Source of the DNA: Deltaproteobacteria bacterium
GTDB taxonomy: Bacteria; Desulfobacterota; Desulfobulbia; Desulfobulbales; Desulfurivibrionaceae
Assembly (NCBI GenBank): GCA_021802645.1
Contig: JAJZRO010000013.1
Location: 5,941-68,598 of the forward strand
DNA length: 62,658 nt
Direction: 5' to 3'
Positions 1 through 6,232 of the stretch are shown in pieces. Both the position numbers and the translations under genes were made by a program. Numbering within the stretch: position 1 is the stretch's first letter; every line of letters begins with the position of its first letter. The notes under the pieces are model-generated. The model did not search any database and was not told the DNA's origin. It saw only the letters and a program-made list of their open reading frames with translations.

Positions 1-2
1 AC

Positions 3-1628
3 GGTCTTCTCACGGGCGCGGTGGTGGCCTTCCGGGACATCACCGTCCGCAAGGAGGCCCTGGAGGCGCTGGCGGAAAGCGAGGCGGGCTATCGCGCCAT
101 CACCGATACGGCGCAGGATGCCATCCTGCTGATGGACGCGGAGGGCAAGGTAGCCTTCTGGAATCCGGCGGCCGAAAAGATTTTCGGCTATCGGGCCGAC
201 GAGATTCTCGGGCAGGAACTGCACGAGATTCTGGCCGTGCCGGAGTTCCGCGAGCCGTATCGCCAAGGGTTTGCCCATTTCCGCAGCAGCGGCAAGGGAG
301 AGGCGGTGGGCAAAACCTTGACCCTACAGGCATTGCGCAAAAACGGCGAAGAGTTTCCCATCGAACTCTCCCTCTCCGCTCTGCCACATCACGGCGGCTG
401 GTGGTCGGTGGGGGTGGTGCGCGATATCTCCGAGCGGGTGGCCGCGGAAAAGGAACGGGAGAATCTTCAGGCCCAGATCCGTCAGGCCCAGAAGATGGAG
501 GCCATCGGCACCCTGGCCGGCGGCATCGCGCATGATTTCAACAACATCCTCGGCGCCATCATCGGCTATACCGAATTGGCACTGCTTGATGGCGGCCAGG
601 GGCGACCGGTGAGCGGTTATCTTACGGAGATCAGGCGGGCCAGCGACCGCGCCAAGGATTTGGTGGCCCATATCCTCACCTTCAGCCGGCAGGGCGAGGT
701 GCGCCAGCAGCCGGTGAACGTGGTGCCGGTCATCAAGGAGGCTTTGAAGCTGCTGCGCGCCTCCTTGCCCGCCGAGATCGAGATTCGGTCGCAGATTGAC
801 CAGGAGGTCGGCAAGATCATGGCCGATCCGGTCCAGATCCAGCAGTGTTTCATGAACCTCTGCGCCAATGCCGCTCAGTCCATGCGGGAAAAAGGCGGGG
901 TGCTGGAGGTGGGGCTGACGGAAGAGGAGTTCCGTGCCGAGACGGTGCCGCCGGAATCCAGGCTGGCGCCAGGCCGATATCTCCGGCTCATTGTGGCCGA
1001 CACCGGCCATGGCATGTCTGCCGAGGTCAGCAGCCGGATTTTCGAACCCTTCTTTTCCACCCGGGAACGGTGGGAGAGCACCGGCCTCGGCCTGGCGGTG
1101 GTCCACGGCATCGTCACGAGTCATGGCGGCGGGATCACGGTGGCGAGTCAACCGGGGCAGGGCACCACCTTCAACCTCTATTTCCCGCTGCTGGCCCCGG
1201 TTGCTGCGAAACCGGCAGGAGCCGCGGTCGTCGCGGCTCCCCCCGTTGCCGGCGGCGGCGAATGCGTCCTGCTGGTTGACGATGAACCGCAACTGGTGGC
1301 ACTGGGGCAGCGTATCCTGGAATACCTCGGCTATGCGGTGACCACCACGACGAGCAGTACCGAGGCGCTGGCGCTCTTTACGGCAGAGCCGGCGGCCTTC
1401 GATCTCGTCATCACCGACCAGAGCATGCCCGCCATGACCGGGGTGGAGTTGGCCCGGCAGCTGCTCGCCATCCGGCCTGGAGTGCCGATCATTCTCTGCA
1501 CGGGGTTCAGTGAGACGGTGGGCGAACAGCAGGCCAAGGCCCTGGGGATCCGTGGCTTTGTGATGAAACCCCTCTCCGTCAACGACCTCGCCGTTGCCTG
1601 CCGGAACGCCCTGGGCCAGCGGGGGTAA
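3..1628 (+). CDS. Hybrid sensor histidine kinase (PAS-HisKA-HATPase-REC), 5' truncated
   Basis: The reading frame is already open at the window edge; the first visible residues look like the end of a PAS domain (AVVAFRDIT). Counting from the GTG at 21, a second PAS domain spans about 25-140, then a HisKA phosphoacceptor (GGIAHDFNN, His171), an HATPase domain with a GLGLAVV G2 box, and a C-terminal receiver (LLVDDEP, phospho-acceptor Asp466, Lys516). No output domain follows the receiver, so it either passes phosphate to a separate regulator or feeds back on the kinase. No transmembrane segment is visible in the part present. The input signal and cognate regulator are unknown. Confidence 0.9.
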   Translation, partial: GLLTGAVVAFRDITVRKEALEALAESEAGYRAITDTAQDAILLMDAEGKVAFWNPAAEKIFGYRADEILGQELHEILAVPEFREPYRQGFAHFRSSGKGEAVGKTLTLQALRKNGEEFPIELSLSALPHHGGWWSVGVVRDISERVAAEKERENLQAQIRQAQKMEAIGTLAGGIAHDFNNILGAIIGYTELALLDGGQGRPVSGYLTEIRRASDRAKDLVAHILTFSRQGEVRQQPVNVVPVIKEALKLLRASLPAEIEIRSQIDQEVGKIMADPVQIQQCFMNLCANAAQSMREKGGVLEVGLTEEEFRAETVPPESRLAPGRYLRLIVADTGHGMSAEVSSRIFEPFFSTRERWESTGLGLAVVHGIVTSHGGGITVASQPGQGTTFNLYFPLLAPVAAKPAGAAVVAAPPVAGGGECVLLVDDEPQLVALGQRILEYLGYAVTTTTSSTEALALFTAEPAAFDLVITDQSMPAMTGVELARQLLAIRPGVPIILCTGFSETVGEQQAKALGIRGFVMKPLSVNDLAVACRNALGQRG

Positions 1629-1632
1629 CGGG

Positions 1633-2040
1633 TTAAGGGGCGATCGGCAGGCGGACCATGGCCCCGCTGGTCGGGTCGTTGTACACCAATTCGCCGCCGA
1701 TTTGGCCGCTCTGCACCGCCTTGCTGAGCGTCATGGTAATGACCATGGTGCCAGGGCCGCTTCCCGTGATGAGGCATTTGACCTCGCCCGGGCGCTGGCT
1801 GAATTTTTTGACCGGCGGGGTGGTGCTGACCACGGTGACGTCCGGCGGCAGCGACTGAGTGATGATGAGGGTGGCCGGCGGTGGGGCGCCGATCGTCACC
1901 TCCACTTCGATCCGGGTGCCGCTGGCAACGAGGTAGCGGCCGCCGACCAGTCCTTTGGCCAGGATCGGGGTCGCGATCCCCCAGCAGCACAGGAACACCA
2001 AGGCGGCCAGGAGGGTGGGGAAGCGGGATGTACGTTTCAT
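1633..2040 (-). CDS. Secreted beta-domain protein paired with the upstream XRE regulator
   Basis: Predicted 135-aa protein with a signal peptide (KR, then a hydrophobic stretch ending PILA) and no recognised catalytic motif. The ATG at 2040 is preferred over one nine codons upstream because an AAGGAGG Shine-Dalgarno sits 8 nt before it. The mature part resembles the periplasmic beta domain of the XRE protein encoded just upstream: both carry a pattern like LI-x-[TE]-x-[LV]-[AP]-P followed by a [ST]V-I/V stretch and PP. The two genes are 23 nt apart on one strand, so they are probably co-transcribed. Role unknown; it may be a ligand, partner or decoy for the membrane regulator. Confidence 0.7.
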   Translation of the reverse strand: MKRTSRFPTLLAALVFLCCWGIATPILAKGLVGGRYLVASGTRIEVEVTIGAPPPATLIITQSLPPDVTVVSTTPPVKKFSQRPGEVKCLITGSGPGTMVITMTLSKAVQSGQIGGELVYNDPTSGAMVRLPIAP

Positions 2041-2063
2041 ATCATTATCCTCCTTGCAGGGGG

Positions 2064-3014
2064 TCACGGAAGCACCACCAACTGGTGGCGGGTGGCGTCC
2101 CAGCGGTAGCCGTGGCCGGACCAGATATCTTCAAGTTTTGATGCCTCCAGGTTGAGTCCGGCCGCGCCGAAGGTATCGTACACCGCCAGGATCTCCTCGT
2201 CGTCGATCTTGAAGTCGCGGTTGCGATCGGCCCAGTGGTACGGGGCGACCGGGACGTTGTCCGCCCCGCCGATGGGGGTCATTACCCCGCTTCTGCCGCG
2301 CATGGTAATCTCGCCGTGGAAGGGTAGCTGCGGCACCAGGGGGTGGTGCGGCTTGATAACGGCCAGATAGAAGAGGGTGGTCGGCCCTTCGGGCTTGGTG
2401 ATCCATCGGAAGGTGCGGGTCGCGGTATTGACCGCGCTGAAGGGGGGAACACTGGCGATGACCGAGCATTCCGGGGCCACGGTCTCGCTGACGATCAGGG
2501 GGATGGCCTCGTTGGTGGCGGGCGTGACCGTGATGGCCACCGGGAAGGGGAGGCCGACGGGTGCCTGTGGCGGCAGGATGCGGGTGGCGGTCACCCGTAA
2601 GGGTTTCTGGTTATCGAACCACCAGGCCAGGAAGACCGCGAGGATGGTGATGGCCAGGAAGATGGCCAGCCCGATGCCGAGCCGTCGATTGCGGGGCAGC
2701 GGCGGGGGAGGTAGGGGCTGTTCCGGCGGGAGTTCCAGCGTTTCGACCGGTGGGGCGGCAGGGGTGGCGTGGTCGAGTATCTCTTCCAGCGCCACGCCGA
2801 GCGCCTCGGCGAGTTTTTTCGCATTCTCCGGCTTGATCGAGGGATAGCGGCGGTGTTCCCAGCGCGAGATGGTATCCGTGGTTACGCCGACCACCGTGGC
2901 GACGTAGAGTTGGGTCAACCCTTTTTCTTCCCGCAACCGGCGGATGGTCTCGCCATTGATTTTGGGGGCGATCACGTTGTTCAGGGTGGTTATGGTGCGC
3001 GGTTCGTCGGCCAT
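2064..3014 (-). CDS. Membrane-spanning XRE-family regulator with periplasmic EF-hand loop
   Basis: A 316-aa protein from the ATG at 3014. Residues 20-80 form an XRE helix-turn-helix (RRLREEKGLTQ, then ISRWEHRRYP). A proline-rich linker (84-107) leads to RNRR and one transmembrane helix (111-133), placing the HTH in the cytoplasm. Residues 138-240 look like a beta-sandwich related to the neighbouring secreted protein. Residues 263-274 (DRNRDFKIDDEE) match a canonical EF-hand calcium loop at positions 1, 3, 5, 7, 9 and 12. The architecture suggests a one-component transmembrane sensor. The start is uncertain because no strong ribosome site is seen; the frame stays open to 3227 but that part lacks protein-like character. 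Confidence 0.75.
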   Translation of the reverse strand: MADEPRTITTLNNVIAPKINGETIRRLREEKGLTQLYVATVVGVTTDTISRWEHRRYPSIKPENAKKLAEALGVALEEILDHATPAAPPVETLELPPEQPLPPPPLPRNRRLGIGLAIFLAITILAVFLAWWFDNQKPLRVTATRILPPQAPVGLPFPVAITVTPATNEAIPLIVSETVAPECSVIASVPPFSAVNTATRTFRWITKPEGPTTLFYLAVIKPHHPLVPQLPFHGEITMRGRSGVMTPIGGADNVPVAPYHWADRNRDFKIDDEEILAVYDTFGAAGLNLEASKLEDIWSGHGYRWDATRHQLVVLP

Positions 3015-3044
3015 GGTTTCTGTATCGTGGGAGATGTTTTCCCA

Positions 3045-3053
3045 ATAGTAGCA
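3045..3053 (-). promoter_or_regulatory. Candidate extended -10 for the XRE/secreted-protein pair
   Basis: On the minus strand the motif TGCTACTAT forms an extended -10 about 31 bp before the proposed start at 3014. No convincing -35 was found, so this is tentative. Confidence 0.3.
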
Positions 3054-3155
3054 GATCGTTACCCCGAACAGAAGGATCATTGCGGGGGCAACAGCGGTTT
3101 TTGTGTCGAAAGGTACCATGGGTACAGGGTATCCGAAAAAAACAGCCCGCCGCAC

Positions 3156-3208
3156 CCGATGTCGGCCGATATCCGACCCGACATCGGGTCCATATCGACC
3201 GATGTCGG
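3156..3208. promoter_or_regulatory. Operator array: phased CCGAYRTCGG near-palindromes
   Basis: Three copies of CCGATGTCGG or its reverse complement CCGACATCGG lie at 3156-3165, 3178-3187 and 3199-3208, spaced 22 and 21 bp (two helical turns). A degenerate copy CCGATATCCG is at 3166-3175, and 3190-3199 holds a partial match. The last copy sits where a -35 element would be expected for the plus-strand gene at 3306. The neighbouring transmembrane XRE protein is the obvious candidate binder, but this is inferred from position only. Confidence 0.65.
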
Positions 3209-3225
3209 CTATTTTTTGGCGCGGC

Positions 3226-3305
3226 AATGCCGTACCGTAGGGTCAGAAAGACGGCATCGAAAACCGGCCGTCGAAAAAAAATGTAGATCAAAAAACGGAG
3301 GAATC
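3226..3305 (+). promoter_or_regulatory. Structured leader, copy 1
   Basis: This stretch is closely similar to 3644-3720 and lies before a paralogous gene. Both start AATGCCGTACCGTAGGG and hold a hairpin with an 11-nt loop ending GAAAACCG. Here the stem is GACGGC (3250-3255) with GCCGTC (3267-3272); the second copy changes both partners of one pair (A-T to G-C). An alternative stem ATGCCGT/ACGGCAT (3227-3233 with 3251-3257) is possible only in this copy. It ends with a GGAGG ribosome site at 3297. It does not match any riboswitch core I know. Confidence 0.55.
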
Positions 3306-3527
3306 ATGATGAACAAGAAGATGATGGTTTGGGCCTTGGCTATGGGTTGTCTTATTGGTGCCACCGGCGTGGCGTTGGCCGGCGCGGGCGAGAAGCCTGC
3401 AACCGAGGCGAGCAAGCCTGCCGTGACGGCGCCCGCCAAACCGGAGGCCACGACCACGGCCCCCAAGACCGCCGAAACGGCCACCCCGGTCAAGCACAAG
3501 GCAAAGAAGAAGATCGAAGGCTGCTAA
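3306..3527 (+). CDS. Small secreted Ala/Pro/Lys-rich protein ending KKIEGC (paralogue 1)
   Basis: A 73-aa product starting MMNKKMMVW with a clear signal peptide (cleavage near ALA-GA). The mature part is low complexity (Ala, Thr, Pro, Lys, Glu) and ends in a basic tail HKAKKKIEGC with a C-terminal cysteine. Two adjacent ATGs (3306, 3309) follow GGAGG; the second has the better spacing. The start region, leader and C-terminal tail are shared with the gene at 3721, so the pair arose by duplication. Function unknown; a terminal cysteine after a lysine-rich tail could bind metal or form a disulfide-linked dimer. Confidence 0.7.
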   Translation: MMNKKMMVWALAMGCLIGATGVALAGAGEKPATEASKPAVTAPAKPEATTTAPKTAETATPVKHKAKKKIEGC

Positions 3528-3637
3528 ATCCTTCGCTGAGGCAGGGAAAGGGCCGGGGAAGCTAGCCCCCCTCTGCCAACGGAGCGCCTTGACGGGCGCG
3601 AGCCGAAGTGACAGGAGTCGCTGGTGGCTGTTTCTCA

Positions 3638-3646
3638 TGATATAAT
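3638..3646 (+). promoter_or_regulatory. Extended -10 promoter before paralogue 2
   Basis: TGATATAAT is a perfect extended -10 (TG at 3638-3639, TATAAT 3641-3646), placing the transcript start near 3653 inside the shared leader. The equivalent position of copy 1 reads GGCAAT, a poor -10, so the two copies are likely driven differently. Confidence 0.6.
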
Positions 3647-3720
3647 GCCGTACCGTAGGGCAAAAAAGGGCGGCTTGGAAAACCGGCCGCCGGAAAGCGT
3701 ACAAAAAACACGGAGGAATC
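3644..3720 (+). promoter_or_regulatory. Structured leader, copy 2
   Basis: This is the second copy of the leader at 3226-3305. The hairpin stem is GGCGGC (3669-3674) with GCCGCC (3686-3691) around the loop TTGGAAAACCG. Relative to copy 1 the second stem pair changed from A-T to G-C on both sides, which keeps pairing. The GGAGG ribosome site lies just downstream, and the copy 1 operator array is absent upstream. Confidence 0.55.
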
Positions 3721-4071
3721 ATGATGAACAAGAAGATGATGGTCTGGGCATTGGCGTTGGGTTGTCTTGTCACCGTCACCGGCGTGGCTGGGGCGGCCTC
3801 CAAGAAGGCGGCTTCGGCACCGGAGTGCAAGGTGGAGTCGGTGGAGGGTAGCAAGGTGGTACTGGACTGCGCTGCAACCGGAAAGAATCTTGTGGCCGGT
3901 GCCACGGTGACGCTCAAAGTCAAGGCGGCTGCCGCTGCCAAGCCTGCTGTTGCCCCGGCCAAACCGGCGGCCGAAGCGACCCCGCCGGCGGCCACAACCC
4001 CGGCCACCCCGGCCGAACCTGCTACTCCGGCCAAACCCGTGCACAAGAAGAAAAAGATCGAGGGTTGTTGA
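3721..4071 (+). CDS. Small secreted Ala/Pro/Lys-rich protein ending KKIEGC (paralogue 2)
   Basis: A 116-aa product with the same start and signal peptide as the gene at 3306 (MMNKKMMVWALA). It carries an inserted globular stretch with two cysteines (PECKVESVEG to VVLDCAATGK) before an Ala/Pro-rich linker and the tail HKKKKIEGC. Ribosome site GGAGG precedes the two ATGs. It is the last gene before a strong terminator. The paralogue lacks the two-cysteine segment, so the conserved parts are the export signal and the basic cysteine-ended tail. Function unknown. Confidence 0.7.
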   Translation: MMNKKMMVWALALGCLVTVTGVAGAASKKAASAPECKVESVEGSKVVLDCAATGKNLVAGATVTLKVKAAAAAKPAVAPAKPAAEATPPAATTPATPAEPATPAKPVHKKKKIEGC

Positions 4072-4109
4072 TTTTTCTCTCTTGCCGTAGGGAAGAGAGT
4101 GACGGTTCA

Positions 4110-4141
4110 GGGGCCGGTGGCGTTGCCAGCGGCCCCTTTTT
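4110..4141 (+). terminator. Rho-independent terminator after paralogue 2
   Basis: GGGGCC (4110-4115) pairs with GGCCCC (4131-4136), with an inner TGGC/GCCA stem, followed by five T. Confidence 0.85.
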
Positions 4142-4159
4142 CGTGGACGCGGGAGTGCT

Positions 4160-5047
4160 TCAGATTGCCAGCAGTCGTCGGTTGATTTCGATGGCGGCCT
4201 GGCAGCCTTGGCCAGCGGCGATGATCGCTTGAGGATTGCCGGGCTTGAGCGCGCCCACGGCAAAGAGATTCCGCACCGAAGTCTCGTGCACCCCACTGGT
4301 CACGATCTCGGCCCGGTTGCCGTCCCTTGCGACATCGAGCCCGGCGAGATAGCTGTCGTTTATGGTGTAGCCGTAGCTGAGCATGGCCACTTCACAAAAG
4401 ATCTCCTCCCCGGAGTGAAGCCGGACGCCGGTCAGTATCGGGTCGCCGAGAAACTCCTGCGGGGTTCCGGCCCGCACGATGATCCCCTCTTCCGTGAGCA
4501 GCTCGACCAGATCCGGCGGCAGGAGGCCTCCGGGCAGGACCAGGGTAATGGTCTGGGTGAACATCTGCTGCATGGCGAGGGCCAGCCGGGCGCTTTCCAG
4601 GGAGTCACCGAGGATGGCGAGTTTCTTCCCAACGGTATGGTAGCCGTCGCAATCGACACAGGTGAAAACACTCCGGCCGAAGAAGCGATTCATGCGGGCG
4701 ATGGGCGGGATTTTTTCCGTCACGCCGGTCGAGGCGATGACAAATGGCGCGCGATAGCGCCCTTGGTCGGTGGCGATGAGAAAACCGTCCGCCACCATGA
4801 CGGTCTCCACGTGTTCCCGCCGGAATTCCCCGCCGAACTGCCTCAGTTGCCCGAGGCCGATGTCCACGAGGTTCTTGCCGGAGATGGCCGGAATGCCGAG
4901 ATAGTTTTCGATGTGCAGGGCATGGCGGGTGCGGCCGGCGCCGTGGTCGAGCATGAGCGCGCGTCGACGATAGCGGCCTAGATGGATGGCGGCCTGCAAG
5001 CCGCCGGGGCCGGCACCGATGATGATGCAGTCGTAGGTGGCAGCCAT
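4160..5047 (-). CDS. Thioredoxin-reductase-like FAD/NAD(P) oxidoreductase
   Basis: A 295-aa pyridine-nucleotide disulfide oxidoreductase. An N-terminal FAD motif GAGPGG (11-16) and a redox pair C130-V-D-C133 followed by DG match the CxxCDG site of thioredoxin-reductase-fold enzymes. The second nucleotide-binding segment (LAILGDSLES) is weaker than the usual GGGxSA. The C-terminal FAVGALKPG resembles the FAD-binding FAaGD segment. The gene follows a cyclic-nucleotide-binding-domain gene by 3 nt, so expression is coupled. Substrate not known; thioredoxin or another dithiol carrier is plausible. Confidence 0.8.
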   Translation of the reverse strand: MAATYDCIIIGAGPGGLQAAIHLGRYRRRALMLDHGAGRTRHALHIENYLGIPAISGKNLVDIGLGQLRQFGGEFRREHVETVMVADGFLIATDQGRYRAPFVIASTGVTEKIPPIARMNRFFGRSVFTCVDCDGYHTVGKKLAILGDSLESARLALAMQQMFTQTITLVLPGGLLPPDLVELLTEEGIIVRAGTPQEFLGDPILTGVRLHSGEEIFCEVAMLSYGYTINDSYLAGLDVARDGNRAEIVTSGVHETSVRNLFAVGALKPGNPQAIIAAGQGCQAAIEINRRLLAI

Positions 5048-5050
5048 GGG

Positions 5051-5554
5051 TCACTGTTTCTCGCGTTTCAACCGGTCGATTTCCTGGCGCAAAGCGACCA
5101 TCTCCTCGTTGGCAAGGCGGAGGCGCTGGGCCAGGATCTCGGCAACTATGCGGTAGAAGACGGAGAAGAAGACCGTGCGCTCATGGGAGTCTTGGGAGCG
5201 GTCGAAGAAGACGGCGTCGATGGCCAGGCACAGCGTTTCTTCGGTAGCCTCCACCGAGGCGGAGCGACGTTGGCCATCGATCACCGCGAGCTCGCCAAAG
5301 GATTCGCCCAACTGATTCAACCTGGCAATTTCCTGGCCATGCTTAACCACCCGCACCGCGCCGCCGAGCAGGATGTAGACCCAGGAATCGTAGGTACCCT
5401 CTGCGGTGATGACCTCGCCAGGGGTGTACTTGCGGAGTTTGCTGAGCTTGAGAACCTTTTCGACATACTTGGGGTCAAGGTTTTCCAGGAAGGGCAGGCG
5501 CTGGAACTTGTCGATCAGATCTTCGCGTCCTTCCAGGTAGGGTGATTCCTGCAT
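5051..5554 (-). CDS. Cyclic-nucleotide-binding-domain protein
   Basis: A 167-aa protein: a single CRP-type cyclic nucleotide-binding fold (about 20-140, with GESFGELAVIDGQRR resembling the phosphate-binding cassette) and a charged helical C-terminus likely to form a coiled coil. There is no helix-turn-helix, so it is not a CRP-like DNA binder. The start has AAGGAG 6 nt upstream. Only 3 nt separate it from the flavoprotein downstream, suggesting it modulates or docks on that enzyme. It could equally be a stand-alone second-messenger sensor. Confidence 0.8.
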   Translation of the reverse strand: MQESPYLEGREDLIDKFQRLPFLENLDPKYVEKVLKLSKLRKYTPGEVITAEGTYDSWVYILLGGAVRVVKHGQEIARLNQLGESFGELAVIDGQRRSASVEATEETLCLAIDAVFFDRSQDSHERTVFFSVFYRIVAEILAQRLRLANEEMVALRQEIDRLKREKQ

Positions 5555-5602
5555 GATTATCTCCTTGGCCGCTTGGGCGAACCGAACTGGGGGGTCGGGA
5601 GC

Positions 5603-5611
5603 ATTCTAGCA
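5603..5611 (-). promoter_or_regulatory. Extended -10 for the cNMP-domain/flavoprotein pair
   Basis: Minus-strand TGCTAGAAT (extended -10, five of six matches to TATAAT) lies about 49 bp before the start at 5554. No clear -35 is visible. Confidence 0.45.
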
Positions 5612-5750
5612 GATTCTTCGGAGGCGGAGATTTTTTTCGGAGAGAATGAGTGTTATCGGTTGACTTTCCGGGAGGGAATCGCGCTAAATAAGAAAAGGCG
5701 TGGCATTGCCGCGCCCTGCTGTGATCAAACCCCCGTCCTACAGGTCGTGC

Positions 5751-6230
5751 ATGAAAGTCGAATACCTGAACCCCTTTATTCTTGCCACCAAAAACGTATT
5801 GGCAACCATGGCTCAGACCACGGTGGAGCCGCAGAAGCCGCATTTGAAGGAGAACAAGGACACCTTCGGCGAAGTCACCGGCATTATCGGCATGGCCTCG
5901 GAAACCGTGGAGGGCAGCATGGTCATCAGCTTTAGCGAGTCGTGCATCCTGCATATTGTGGCCAAGATGCTGATGGAACCCGTCAAGCCGACCATCGATC
6001 ACGATGTTATCGATGCCGTGGGCGAGTTGACCAATATCATCTGCGGCGGCGCCAAGGCCACCCTGGCGAAGATGGGCCTCAACTTCAACCTCGCCACCCC
6101 GACCATGGTGCATGGCAAAGGGGCGGAGGTCCATTATCCGCACAGTGCCCCTATCGTGGTGATCCCCTTCAAAACCGCCAGCGGCGATTTTGTCCTGGAG
6201 GCCAGCCTCGCCGACCGCCACCGTCGCTGA
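5751..6230 (+). CDS. cheX: CheX-family chemotaxis phosphatase
   Basis: A 159-aa CheX-like protein that probably dephosphorylates CheY-P. The hallmark segments are present: EYLNPFILAT near the start, EVTGIIGMA, and GELTNIICGGAK, which carries the conserved E...N pair of the CheC/CheX/FliY active-site helix. ATG 5751 is chosen because the family typically begins at MKVEYLNPF; the open frame upstream does not look like protein. It sits alone between divergent and convergent genes, outside a che cluster, so it may act on another receiver. Confidence 0.85.
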   Translation: MKVEYLNPFILATKNVLATMAQTTVEPQKPHLKENKDTFGEVTGIIGMASETVEGSMVISFSESCILHIVAKMLMEPVKPTIDHDVIDAVGELTNIICGGAKATLAKMGLNFNLATPTMVHGKGAEVHYPHSAPIVVIPFKTASGDFVLEASLADRHRR

Positions 6231-6232
6231 AC

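Noticed and set aside
3215-3231. Considered a sigma-54 promoter (TGGC...TGC) before paralogue 1
   Set aside because: The GG-to-GC spacing is one base short and paralogue 2 lacks any such motif.
3226-3305. Considered a c-di-GMP (GEMM) riboswitch for the duplicated leaders
   Set aside because: The conserved GEMM core (CGCACAGGGCAAAC, ACGCAAAGCC) is absent; only the hairpin with the GAAAACCG loop is seen.
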